A stretch of 64,000 nt of DNA from Acheta domesticus (Eukaryota; Arthropoda; Insecta; Orthoptera; Gryllidae), in assembly GCA_031308135.1 (NCBI GenBank), contig JAHLJT010000631.1, positions 214,777,773 to 214,841,772 of the forward strand. The letters are read 5' to 3'. A model generated the notes under the pieces. That model searched no databases. It was given only the letters and a program-made list of their open reading frames with translations, and was not told where the DNA came from. The number at the start of each line of letters is the position of its first letter. Positions within the stretch are counted from its first letter, which is position 1. Position numbers and translations under genes: made by a program. Below are positions 12,073-23,226 of this stretch, piece by piece.

Positions 12073-12818
12073 ACTTAGCAACGACTCGTTGACCTTGACA
12101 ACTCGTTGACTTTTTAATATTGACATTCCAACCGCCATGATAGAATAGATGATTTCTACGGAGGGAAATATTCAAAATTTCAGGAGAGGTACGATTCGAA
12201 GAATGGGTAGTGAAACAAATACCATCTTCCCTTACACAACACAATATCAATGAATACTAATAATGCTCTCGAGAAAATTTTCTTGTACTTGTTTAATGTG
12301 GGTTCCTTCATGGAAATCATAAATACTGCAATCAAAATGGATTAATTGTATCCATATAAGGAGACATTCACCAGCAGGGACATACAACTCCAGGGGAGGA
12401 AAATCCCTTGCATCTCCCTCATCCTGAGAAGATGCTCTTTATTGGGAAGGTCCCTAGAGGAGTGGTAAGTACCGTGAGTGACACTGGTAGGTCATTGAGC
12501 GCCGGCAGTAAATAACTGAGAAGAGAATGGGGGCAAAACAAAATAGCTATCTCAGACAGAAAACATAATACTACAGCGAAGTCTGCCATTCTAAAGCACC
12601 ACTACTAGTATTTTAAAATGCCACTGAAATATCAAATTCCACTTAAATGTTCACTTTTTTGTATCTTTGTTAGACTTCACTTTTTCTTTAAAAAAGGTTA
12701 AATACTATTTCAGTGAGGAAGCACTAACTACTCATTTATGATATTTTGCTAATTAATACTCTTTATAAGTGGTTAGGACGGAGGAATAAGGTTGATTGCT
12801 CGAGTCTCGCCGCTAACA

Positions 12819-12820
<2 letters not shown>
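12073..12820. other. Intergenic; small terminal fragment related to the AT family near 12577-12613
   Basis: No gene seen. The stretch 'gaagtctgccattctaaagcaccactactag' (about 12580-12610) resembles the conserved right end of the AT family and may be a remnant of another copy. Confidence 0.35.

Positions 12821-12872
<52 letters not shown>
12821..12872. repeat. (ATT)n microsatellite
   Basis: Uninterrupted tta/att trinucleotide run of about 50 bp. Confidence 0.95.
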
Positions 12873-12877
<5 letters not shown>

Positions 12878-12904
12878 AAATACCCGGCTTTGCCCGTTTT
12901 TTCA

Positions 12905-13230
12905 CATTCAATCATTCTGAAAAAGAAAACGTGTCCGTGTCTCTTTCTGTCTCTGTCTCTCTGTGTCTGTATCTCTCTTTTTCTTCGTTCTCTCTCTCTC
13001 TATTTCACTCTCTACCTCTGTCTCTGTTTCTCTCTCTGATTCTGTCTCTCTATCTCTTTCTGACTGTGTGTCTCTGTCTCTCTTCTCTCTCTCGGTCCGT
13101 GTCATTCTGTATCTCTCACTTACGTGCGTCGTCCATCTCTCTCTCCCCCTCTCTCTCTCTCCTCTCTGTGTCTATCACCGTCACTCTCCGTCTGTCTCTG
13201 ACTCACTTTCCGTCTCTCCCTTTCTCGCGC
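12905..13230. repeat. CT-rich (tctctgtctctc) low-complexity tract
   Basis: About 325 bp of irregular TCTC/TCTG/TCTA repeats on the plus strand. Open frames here in several phases are artefacts of the repeat. Confidence 0.9.
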
Positions 13231-13560
13231 GCGCCCGTTTGGTTCTCCTGGGCCTCGCCCTGCGTCACACGGCAAAGCTCAGCAACAGTGAAGCCCAGGT
13301 GAAGTGCAGTTTGAATGGAAATTGAATTAAAATGAAGCGCAATTTAGTTCTGCAGCGCCATATAGCGGAGTTACAACACAATTAAAAGCACGTAAACCTT
13401 CTGGGTGAAGATGAGCTCGGTAAAAGTGGCATATATCCCTGTACAAAAGTAGTCCAATCATAAAACAGTTCGTAAAATTCACCTTCAGAGCCGAGTGGGG
13501 GAAACGTTTTAACACGTTTGGAATATGATTTTTGATTGACAAAAAGGAAAAAAAAATATA

Positions 13561-13713
13561 TCGTCGCTTTCGTCCAAACGGAGCTCTGAAGTCTTCTATG
13601 ACATTGAAGATACGCGAAGCTTAAAGGAATTTAATTTTGGAGGAAAAGATGAAGTACTTAAGGAAGTGGAATGGCTAAAGAATGAAATTACTAAAGATCA
13701 TCAAAAACATTAA
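13561..13713 (+). pseudogene. Short orphan coding-like fragment next to the hAT element
   Basis: An open run of 50 codons without an initiating ATG, with coding-like composition (for example SEVFYDIEDTRSLKEFNFGG and KDEVLKEVEWLKNEI), ending at TAA 13711-13713. The family is not recognised. It may be the 3' end of a decayed host or transposon gene; the hAT insertion lies 83 bp downstream of its stop. Confidence 0.25.
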
Positions 13714-13938
13714 CATTAGTCTTTTTCAATCACATTGTGAACATTTTACTATGCATCTCGTGTTCTTGAGTAAAATCCTGATTAATGTGTAATAATTAGG
13801 GCCCGGATAATTATGTAATTACATATTTACGTAAGTTAACTCTATCAACGCAAAACCACGATATATTTACGTCTCATGTCGATTACTGCCTAAAACCGAT
13901 GACATTTTAGTACATATATTTACATATTTTACCCGAAA

Positions 13939-13974
<36 letters not shown>

Positions 13975-15463
13975 CATGAAAGTACATCTTTTTACTTTCC
14001 CGTATACGTACGTATACACGGAGTGATATACGTAGTAATAGGGAAAGTTATGTAATGCTGCGCGAAAAAATGGCCAATTTTCGACCGGAAAAAAAAAAAT
14101 TCCCGGGCCGTGAAAACGAATAAGTGGATAAAACCAGTTGCTAAATTAAGAAAAAAAATCCCCTAACACGTGGTGTAGCCAGAAACCCTGTTTTCTAGGT
14201 CCTTGATACCGAAAACCCAATTGAAAGGAAAACGTCCGTTTGTCCGTCTGTCTGTCCGTCTGTGAACACTGCTAGCGCCTAAACCATACGTACGATTTCT
14301 TCCAAAATGGATATTCCCCAGTCGATCTGATTCTAGTCAAAGCTCTGAGATTTTGAAAAAGATTCTTCAAAATTTGGGGGTACTTTATATGAAGCCCCCC
14401 GGAGATTTTCAAAATTTCTCAAAAACGGCTCAAATGTTTTCTTTAAATTTCTTGTATGAATAGAGTAAAATACACTTTTTAACATGGCATAGGTGCGATT
14501 TTCACGTACAGCTCTGAATTTTCGAAAATTGTGAAAGTTTGGATTTTTTTCGGCGTCTTTCTCCAACTACAAAATTGAAGATAGAGATTTTTTCTTCAAA
14601 TAAAATTTGTTCTGCATATTGAGTTCTTTAATAAAGGTCATGTTAATGTTTTTCAAAATTTTAGTAGTTTTCGTGCAATATTGCGTGGAATATGTGCAAT
14701 TTAAAAAAAACTACAAAAACAAGATTTTCTCAAAAACGGCTCCAAATTATTTTCTTTAAACTTTTGGATAGGGATAGTGGTAAATGTACTCTATCAATGA
14801 CATAAAAGCCATATTGGTCTATCGGTTGGCTTTTTCAAAAATTACAAAAATGTAAATTTTTTTACTTGTCTCTCACGTCGTTAATATTTACATTATCAAC
14901 AATTTTTTCACATTATATTTACGAGTGTATATGATTTAAATATTGTAAAGTAAAGTTTCTCGAAAACACTATCGTTTTCTGTGAAAAGTAGCTCAAATTT
15001 CGGCATTTTCAGAAATGCTCAAACGCCATTTTCTCGTATATGGCTGCAAATTTTTTCTTGAAACTTTTGTAACGGATAGTGCTAATTACACTCTTTAGTA
15101 TAGCGTAAAGTTAATTTTGAGTTATTTTTTGTTTTTTTCAAAAATTACATAATTGTAATTTTTTTGAAAGATCTCTCACATCTTTAATATGCACATTACC
15201 GGCAATTTGTAAACATTATTATATTTGTGAGTGTACGTGCTTGAAATAACTTCAAATAAAGTATTTTGAAAAGTCAAAAATTTTCGGTGAAAATGAGCTT
15301 CATATTTCGCACTTTTAGTAGCGCTAAATCGCCATTTTCTCTTAAACGGCACATGCTTTTTAAAAGAAAATTGCCATTTATGACTAGGTTTTTGTGTTCT
15401 TTAATATTCTGAAATTAATATTTCCGTTCTACCAATAGGAAACCGAAATATTAAGAAAATGAC

Positions 15464-16844
15464 AATAGCATATTATGCAATTAGTTTATAACGTTGTCCT
15501 TTTTTACACGAATAAGAAGATATTACCGAACGAACGACGTTAGAAGTGAGTTCTGTAATATCTTCTTACGAGTGCAAATAATTAACATTATAAACGAGTT
15601 GCATACACTATTTTTTGTATAACAGTATTATAAGGATTTAAGGGAGCGAAATTAATTGTGTTAAGTTGTGTTAAGTGTAATTCGTTGTTGTAGAAGATCT
15701 CAAATTCATGTTTTTTCATGAATGCTACCTAAGCGACAAATTTGTTTACTAATGGCAATTAGTTTGGAAGTCGTGATTCAAACAAAATGGATTTGCCAAG
15801 ATAAATTGTGTAAGAAGCTGCAAAAGCAGAAAATGCTATGATAGCGAAAACGCCTTGCAAGCTTTATGAGAAAGAGTACTTAAAGTTAAGGAAATTTATG
15901 GATAAAAAATATGCAAATTTGCAAATTTATTATGCAAAGCTGCTTTTCTTTCGTATCTATCGGAGCAGTTTGGTTAAGTAAGGATAATGCACATGCTTGA
16001 ATAAAGACGTTTGTTAATTTAATGCATGCTTCTTTAAACATTAAGTCCACAGCATGTAAAGCGTCGACACTATGGTGCAACTTATTCCAAATTAAAGGAA
16101 ATACTAAAGATCAAAGAGAATATTGATATTGGAACTTTTCACAAAGTAAGTTTACTTATGAAGCACGTAAATGTGGGATATCAACCTATAAAGGCAATGG
16201 TATTTTCCCAACAAGATATAAACACACTTCTTACAAAAGCTGATGATGAAAATTTTCTTTAATGAAGGTATAATAATGACTGGCAATAATAGTAAGTTTT
16301 AGTTATTAACTGGTGTATTGTATTAATAACTGGTATGATTTTCAGGTTGTTGCTATTTTTGGCATATTTGGTGCTTGTAGACGTGTCGAATTGTACAATT
16401 TGTGCATCAACGATGTGAAAGAAGAAGGTTCTGTTTTGATAGTGAACAAAAATGACAAGCCCGGAATATTTACTATCGTATCCAGTGAAGAATTTAATTA
16501 TGTTGAGGTCTGTAAAAAATACATTTCCTTATGACCCTTACATGTTAAACACAAAAAACTTTTTTATTTTACAATCATGGCAAATGCAGCTGCAATCCAA
16601 TTTTTTAAAAAGTAAGTTTTTTCATAATGTATTTGATTTTACTGCGAACACTGCAATCTATTTATACGATACCACTGCCTTCTTTAAACTCCATAACTGA
16701 AAATATATAGGGGCCGTGACTATTACGTCAGTGATGGCTCATATTTCGTGCAGAAATAGGGATGACTTAATGATTCGTGCAATAATATGCCATACTATGA
16801 ACGATTTTGTTAATGTAAAAGGGTTGTTTATAATACTGGTATAC
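15464..16844 (+). mobile_element. Crypton-type (tyrosine recombinase) element relic
   Basis: About 1.38 kb inserted in AT-family copy C. Plus-strand coding remnants occur in the order expected for insect Crypton-type recombinases: an N-terminal helical part (KTPCKLYEKEYLKLRKFMD, about 15850-15905), KASTLW (about 16055) then, after a frameshift, YSKLKEIL and the HVNVGYQPIKAMVFSQQDI segment (about 16085-16225), and a block with FGIFGACRRVELYNL (about 16355-16400) whose GACRRxEL is the box containing the first catalytic Arg. The C-terminal part, including the HxxR and catalytic Tyr regions, is too decayed to recognise. Several stops and frameshifts: dead. An imperfect hairpin sits in the left end (about 15488-15600). 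Confidence 0.7.
16313..16534 (+). pseudogene. Tyrosine-recombinase catalytic-domain fragment
   Basis: The best-preserved part of the recombinase gene: VVAIFGIFGACRRVELYNLC, then INDVKEEGSVLIV and a TIVSSEEFNYVEVCKKYISL segment. In intact relatives this region continues with the (R/K)..GH.xR box and the catalytic tyrosine, which strand-transfers DNA through a 3'-phosphotyrosine link. Here the reading frame is lost after KKYISL, and the next frame holds only a weak 'GKC' remnant. Upstream domain remnants are in other frames. Non-functional. Confidence 0.65.
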
Positions 16845-18119
16845 AAAAAAAATGTACTTTTGGCGGTGATAGATGGCAGCTGGCAAGAAAGAGTATGTGG
16901 CAATTCAATACAGCTAGCGAAAACCCAAGGAAATAGAAAACTAATACGGGAAAGTCTGTGCCATTCTGTAGCACCACTAGTTAAGTATTTCTTAATATTT
17001 CCGTTTTTCTGCATTCTTTTTGTATAATTCTTCATTTATCCTACATGTTTTGATAAGGAATCACTTAGACAAACAATTCAGCATTGTCAAACAATTTTTC
17101 TGCAGCCTCCTCCCTAAATTGGCGCTATTGCATTGCGTGAAAATGTTGATATTACAGCACGCAGAATCCTACAAAAGATCAAGACGTTGTTGCACTCCAT
17201 ATCTTCCAGTGTCTAGATTTCAGCGCGAGTATTACAGAGAACAAACATTGCTCGGAAAGGAAGTTGGTGTATGAAAATGATATGTAGCAGACGATAACTC
17301 GCACCCACAACGCATTTTCCAGAGGTCTACTTTGACCTTAATACCCTTCGCCAAAAATTACCAGCACTAACGCAGCTCAGAAAGAGCCATTGACAGTTTT
17401 CTTTCCCCATTTATTGCACTGGAGCTTAAACCCTTGTTTGTAAAGTATCTCTGTGAGGTGAAAATCTAAAGTAAAATCATGATGTGGCACTGCAGCTTTT
17501 GGATAAGAAAAGGACAGATAATAATTCACGGCGATTGGCTTAAACCTTGTGGTAACACAGACTGGGAATTTGCCACAGGCAAAGTTTGGTTTATCTTTTC
17601 AGAGACGTCTAGAAATAGTGTCTTGGGTAAGAACATTTTTAAAGAAAGCGGAATTTATGCCGTCAATTGATTAAATATCAACCAACATTGTTTTTATTCC
17701 CTAATCCGTGAATAGCATTGAACAATGATATGTTGGGACAAAGTTTAAATATACAGTAGTAACTTTATGCGATGTGGAACACTTAGTCGGTACAAGGCCT
17801 TCGAACAAATAATAGAAAAAAATTAATCCCTATATAGTATTTGAGTAAGCTCCTCGTGATTGCGGAAGAGCCGTTCCGTCTCTCACGAGTAGACCACTTC
17901 GCGTGCACCAATCGAGACAAACGAGGAATTCGATGCGTCTCGGCCTTCTGATGGGGAACTGATAATTTGTTTCCAGATATGGCTATAAAATTCTAAGAAA
18001 CTTCCAAAAACGTGTTGTTTCGTGTTTTAGCGCTGCGATCTTGGTGAGTATGCCGGGAACTAAACCAACGTCACGTAATTAGATATGGGTGGCATTGATT
18101 AAACTCCGGTACCAATAGC

Positions 18120-18360
18120 GACGAAGAGAAAGATAGAAAGAGAGACGAGGACGACGACGGAGACGACGTAGAAAAAGGAGACGGCGTAGAAAAAGAAGGA
18201 GACGACGAAGAAGGAGGAGACGACGAAGAAGGAGGAGACGACGAAGGAGGAGACGACGAAGGAGGGGGAGACGAAGAAGAAAGAGACAACGAAGAAGACA
18301 AAGAAGATGGAAACGACGAAGATGAAGAAAGACGAAGAAAGAAAAAAGAAAGTCAAACAA
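18120..18360. repeat. Purine-rich (gacgaagaaggag)n tract inside the hAT element
   Basis: Irregular GA/GAC repeats with periods of 3 and about 15. Long open frames on the minus strand (Ser- or Phe-rich) are artefacts of the repeat. Confidence 0.85.
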
Positions 18361-18631
18361 CTGAAGGTAGTTTAAAGCGTCGGCGAAATCACATTCAGCT
18401 AGTTTCTACGTATTTGAAACTAATATTTTTTTCTCATTGTTACGGTTTCTCATTGTTTTTGATCATTGTAAATAACAGAATTATGGGGAGTATTATGTTT
18501 TAATTTTGTTCTTTACGAGTATATTAAGACTACAGATCAATATTTAAGCAAAAGTATGTTATTAAAACGAATTGATATAATTAAAGTATTACACATTTCT
18601 TACTTTTTAGTACATATTTCTATACATTATA

Positions 18632-18673
<42 letters not shown>

Positions 18674-18723
18674 ACATATTTTCCGAACTTTTAGTACATA
18701 ATTATCCGGGCCCTAGTAATAAT

Positions 18724-19834
18724 GAATCGTCACTAAAGGCCTGGGGTTGATGAGGCTCAAATAAATCAATCAAATGACTGTATGAATGTGAAAATAGTTT
18801 CTGTAAGGAACTTGGGGACCGTATGACAGATGGTGAATTTTCAGATACTGAAGAATTAATTTTGAGAGGATTTGAACGAATGTTCCTACCAAAATATCAT
18901 TAAACGATGGGCCTACATTGTTGCGATCCATTCATTACATAAGGTTTTACTGAAAAATGGACATTCGAATTTTATTTGATATACTGTACCATAGTGTTAT
19001 CGGAGAAATTTAAGGACGTATTTACATTTTTTACAGGCGGGAAGGGGGGAAATCAGTAAAACAAATTATCTGGGCACTTTGACTAGTTGCCCTCTCCCCT
19101 TGTGTGACGCAACCCGCTTGACACGACATCTGCTCCATGTTGCAGCGCCCCTTCAATTAAAGAAGGCGGAAAAGAAAAGAAAGGCGTAAGAGACAAAGAA
19201 GTCGTACAATGGAAAGGAGAGGAAGACAGGCAAGAACAAGGAGATGATGACAGACAAAAGCAAAACGGACAAAGGCAAGAATAAGACGGCAGAGAAGGAG
19301 ACCGAAATGAAGATAGAGGAGAAGGAAACGGAGAGTGTCACGGAGAAGGATGAAACGAAGAAGGAGAAGGATGAAGAGAAGATTAAGGATGAACAGAAGG
19401 AGCGAGAGAGGAAATAGATTTCCTGACTCAGCTCAATACTGTGTTCTGTGTTGACGGAATGAATAAAGTATTCTGCACTTTATTACTCGTACTTCTCGCT
19501 TATATAGTCCCTTTATTCAGAACTCTGACAGCTAGTGTTAATATAAATTCACATATATTCCCAGTGGTTATCTTACATTTTACTGCTCCCGACTTGTCGG
19601 ATGTTGTCAAGGTATTTTCGTTATTGACATTGAATCTCTCATCAGAACAATCACAACAGGATTAACAAAACAAACATTTAAATTGAGATATGGCGAGCCT
19701 TCTACCGCAAATGACTACTGTTCCTCAGACGATCAACACAAATGTCACAATGCCGTAAAATGAACTTCTACATATTGTCAAACACGACTAGTTCTGCACA
19801 TCTTATACTTTTCCCGCTCACCAGAATACGATTG
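18724..19834. other. Intergenic, with purine-rich tract at about 19155-19420
   Basis: No recognised gene. 19155-19420 is an AG-rich, AAGGAGA-like low-complexity tract. The sequence right of the hAT element (18724-18905) has a short coding-like run I could not assign. Confidence 0.4.
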
Positions 19835-20330
19835 ATTAGTGATACCGGGCGCGTCAATTGCTAAGGTCATTAATCCTGTCAAGTGTAGTTCAGTTTTTTC
19901 CTCTAGAGTTGTGGCGGTGATCTTTCACCACTGGGTGGTGAGATCTGGCGTTGACCTACCTCTCGGCTAGCGGGGTTTTCCTTTCCACCGGGCATCTCCC
20001 ACCAGTGGAGCACCATCCCAGCCGGGACCAACTCGATGCTTCTGACCCGTCTCTGACCGGCTTCTGACCGACATGTGTGTTAGAGGTAGTACTTGTAATT
20101 GTAAGTGTGGTAAATATGGGATGAGAAAAGCAAAAGGAAGGGGAAGAAAAGATCGCACGCTGTCCGAGGCCCATTTGTTAGGGGAATGCTCCAGCATTCG
20201 CCTGATGTTGATCGGAGAAACCACGGAAAACTAACTGATCACAGCAGCTGGCCACTAGAATTGTCCTCCAGATGGCGATTGAATTAGACCCAGCTATCTA
20301 GTGACCAGAACACGACAAGGGCATTAATAC
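19835..20330 (-). repeat. Long SINE-like repeat (S family), copy 1, head missing
   Basis: Matches the S family along 'gtggcggtgatctt..cactgg', 'ggtgagatctggcg..gacctacc', 'ccatcccagccgggaccaa', 'gatcgcacgctgtccg', 'gatcggagaaaccacggaaaac' and 'gaattgtcctccaga'. The tRNA-like head seen in copy 5 is absent at the right end. Oriented as the other copies. Confidence 0.75.
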
Positions 20331-20488
20331 GCATGAGCTCTTGACGTGACACAAGCCTTAAAACCTTCCACAAAATAATAAACAGGGAAAATTGGCAGAA
20401 GATTTTCACTTGTCAAAAAAAAGCCGAGTTGTTTCTAGAAGAGGATTTTCTCGGCATGGAAGTCCCTTCTTATGTAGCCTTTGCCAAG

Positions 20489-22983
20489 TAGTCTAATCAA
20501 ATGGTAGAAAATAGGAGAAAGTTTTGGTGTAGTTTTGATTTTTGGGTCCTATATTTTTTGGGGTCGCTGAACACGAATATCATGTTTGTCAACAAAACGC
20601 TTCCCCGGAAACACGTTTTTTTTCGCAAAAAACATGTTAAAAATATACATTTTTCAGTATTTTCAATATAACTTGAAAACAACCCACTTTTCGTAAATAT
20701 AGGTCATACATAAAATTAAAGAAGATAAAATTGCCTACATTTTATGTTCTAAGGAATTTTTTCTCCTTCGTACCATTTACCCGCTAGAACAACGTGAATT
20801 TTGATGTTTTTATGAAGAAAATTGTGAAAATGGGATTCATCCTATTTTATCGCAATGTAGCTCAGAAACTACGCATTTTTCGTAAATATTGACCTTATAT
20901 GAAATGAAAGATAATGCAATTTTCTACATTTTAGGACTTAGAGGTTCTTTGTCTGGTAAACAGTTGCGCCGCTATCGCCCGTCGAACCCAAAGGCAAAAA
21001 ATACTTGGATGTTACTGTGAGAATGTCACTTCACTTACTCTGTAACTCCAATACTTAATTATAATTAGTTGCAAGCAATATAGTTGCCTGCTACTAAATA
21101 TGACGGCTGTTGAATCACTCCAACTGAAAAAAGCAAAGTTGGTAATTAACAAGATAAAACAAAAATTAAATATTTTCGAACCTGGTGTATATCACCTTCA
21201 TCGACGCATCGTTTTGTTTGAGGTCCTGGCTTTCCTTTGTCATCTATTACATAGAAATAGAGAAATGGAATTTTATTACGCTCGGCATTGTATATTGTAT
21301 AATTTCTTAAGGAATGGTATTAACTATTACCTTGTGTAATGTCCTGCTCCACTTCCACTGCTTCTTCAGTTCTATATGTTGGGAAATCTAGCTTAATCTC
21401 ATTCTCCAATTCTAATTCATCCTCTAGGTCATCTTCGGAATACTTACGAAACTGTCATATTATCACAACTCTTCTCGCAATTGAAGAAATTAAGCTCTGC
21501 CTTCTGCAGGTTGGAGCATTTAAGCTCTGCCTTCTGCAGCCACAATTTTTTGACAGTTCTTGGTGCATTTGCAGGAATCAAGTTTCAATAAAGCTGAAGG
21601 TTCGGATGGTAACATTGTTGTCACAGGCGCAAGGCCATGTTTAGTTCTTTTCCATCCCCACTCTTAAGGTTATTTTCGATGCTTAGCCATTGCTAGTACC
21701 TGATTTTAAACTCTTAAAGAGTGTTGTCGTGCTGCACCTGCAGATGGTGGTAGTGCAGCAATGAGTGGCTTGTACTTGAAGGCAGATTTGATGTAAAACA
21801 TATACCTCAATTAGTTCATTGATGGCACTTTCCACTACAACCGTATAATGAAACAAGGAAAACGTTCACCAGCATCAGAAACCATCTCCTGAGTCGCGTA
21901 GGAGTTTTTGAATATTTTTATTGTGTCAACAAGATTAGGGTTCTTGGTCAGAGTCTGAAGAAATTTCCCTGGCTGGAATAACGCCGAGGTAGTACCGCAA
22001 CCACTCATTGCTTGTAAAAATATAATGTTTCCGGCAATTTGTTCACTTACAGCATTAATTGGAGAATACATAGCTGTAGAAACTTGGTCTTTTCCAGGAT
22101 TTCAAAAAGATCAAGTTTTCATGTTTGCTGAGGCCTATCAAAATGACCAATAGATCCACATCCTCGCCAACTACAATCACAGCCTCATTAGTTGCAGCTA
22201 AGAACAAAGCTGTGTTGATTTTCAGAGTGTCTGGGTCCTTCCTTCGCTTGCTTGCACGTCATTCCCGCTGAAGAAAACAATCAGCACTGCTATTAATCGA
22301 CTTTTGTTGTGATGATTAGCCAGAAAATTTTCTTTTGACGTCGTTGTCACCCTTGTTTCGTCAAACAGAATGTCAGTTGAAGCAAGTTTTCTAGATATTT
22401 TAATTCGCTCTGCATTTTCTGTACCCCCTTTCTCACCGTCAGGTAGCCATAAAAAACAACCACCTTTTTGCCTTTGGGTTCGACGCGCGACAGCGGCGCA
22501 ACTGTTTATCAGACAAAGAACCTCTAAGTCCTAAAATGTAGAATATTGCATTATCTTTCATTTCATGTAAGGTCAATATTTAGGAAAAATGCGTAGTTTC
22601 TGAGCTACATTGCGAAAAAATGGGATGAATCCCATTTTCACAATTTCTTCATAAAAACACCAAAATTCAATCGCTCTAGTGGGTAAATGGTACGAAGGAG
22701 AAAAAAATTCTTCAGAAATAAAATGTAGGCAATTTTACCTTCTTTAATTTCGTGTATGACCTATATTTACGAAAAGTGGGGTTGTTTTCGAGTTATGTTG
22801 AAAAAAACTGAAAAATATCGTGTTTTTAACATGTTTTTTGCGAAAAAAACGTGTTTCGGGGGAAAATTTTTGTTGATAAACATGATATTCGTGTTCAGCG
22901 CCCCCCAAATATATATATATTACCCAAAAATCAAAACTACACCAAAACTTTCCGCTATCTGGCATTTTTGAGCACCGTTTGAT
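20489..22983 (-). mobile_element. Transposon with about 0.5-kb terminal inverted repeats and one decayed gene
   Basis: 20489-21000 and 22465-22983 are inverted copies of each other over about 510 bp (both contain 'ccgaacacgaatatcatg'-like, 'gaaaatgggattcatcc' and 'ttctttgtct' segments). The interior of about 1.46 kb holds a degenerate minus-strand gene (see 21480-22400). Termini (about TAGTCTAATCAAA / TAGTCCAATCAAA) are approximate; no target duplication was settled. The arms are much better conserved than the gene. Superfamily not assigned. Confidence 0.8.
21480..22400 (-). pseudogene. Decayed transposon gene: PIN/XPG-like core plus Cys-rich CXC tail
   Basis: Read on the minus strand from about 22400 down. 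First a segment ending STDILFDETRVTT and SRLIAVLI; then, across frameshifts, LAATNEAVIVVGEDVDLLVI (about 22160-22215), the acidic VGxDxDLLV strand-turn typical of PIN/XPG-like nuclease folds; then 22071-21835, with NIIFLQAMSGCGTTSALF and NPNLVDTIKIF; then WGWKRTKHGLAPVTTMLPSE and a Cys-rich stretch CKCTKNCQKNCGC at about 21500-21640, which resembles a tesmin/TSO1-type CXC motif. I know this order (VGxDxDLLV, SGCDTTSA, WGW, CXC) from many uncharacterised repeat-encoded proteins of insects and cnidarians. At least four frame breaks: dead. Biochemical role unknown. Confidence 0.6.
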
Positions 22984-23226
22984 TGGACTAAAGGGTGTTT
23001 GAGAAAGGAGTCAGCGCTCGCTACTAGTGAAAATGTGTCGTTTCAATTTCTGACTTTTACTCGTGTGGTAAAAAATCCTCTGAAATCAATACTTTGTCTA
23101 CCAGAGACAGGGAACTCTTATAAACGTATCTCTTGTTGCGGCAAGACAATGTTTATTATTTATTCATTGAGACTCGTGCAACTAATACTGCATCGCGTTC
23201 GCTTTAAAGTGTTTTCTCCTGTATTT

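Larger units (their letters stand above)
13992..16982 (+). mobile_element. AT-family element, copy C, split by a recombinase-element insertion
   Basis: Left end TTTACTTTCCCGTATACGTA at about 13992; right end ...CTGTAGCACCACTAGTT at 16982. It is colinear with copy B (reverse complement) until 'ttaagaaaatg' at about 15462, then resumes at 'aaaaaaatgtacttttggcg' from about 16845. In copy B these two parts are contiguous, so 15464-16844 is an insertion. It lies wholly inside the hAT element. Confidence 0.85.
13797..18715. mobile_element. hAT-type transposon with 8-bp target duplication, carrying nested insertions
   Basis: Terminal inverted repeats TAGGGCCCGGATAATTATG (13797 inward) and its reverse complement ending at 18715 are flanked by the identical 8-mer GTAATAAT (13789-13796 and 18716-18723). 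An 8-bp duplication with TAGGG-type ends is diagnostic of the hAT superfamily. Both subterminal zones contain 'gtacatat' motifs and (TA)n tracts (about 13947-13973, 18636-18665). Once the nested AT-family element (about 13992-16982) is removed, about 1.9 kb of hAT sequence remains. I could not recognise a transposase in it, so it is non-autonomous or heavily decayed. Confidence 0.85.

Noticed and set aside
12746..13325. Overlapping Ser/Leu-rich ORFs
   Set aside because: Products of the (ATT)n and CT-rich low-complexity tracts.
13992..16982. Helitron assignment for the AT family
   Set aside because: The CTAG-T end with a small stem is suggestive, but the stem is short, the other end is palindromic, and no A-T target preference could be established.
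18071..18360. Ser-rich and Phe/Val-rich minus-strand ORFs
   Set aside because: Artefact of the purine-rich repeat.
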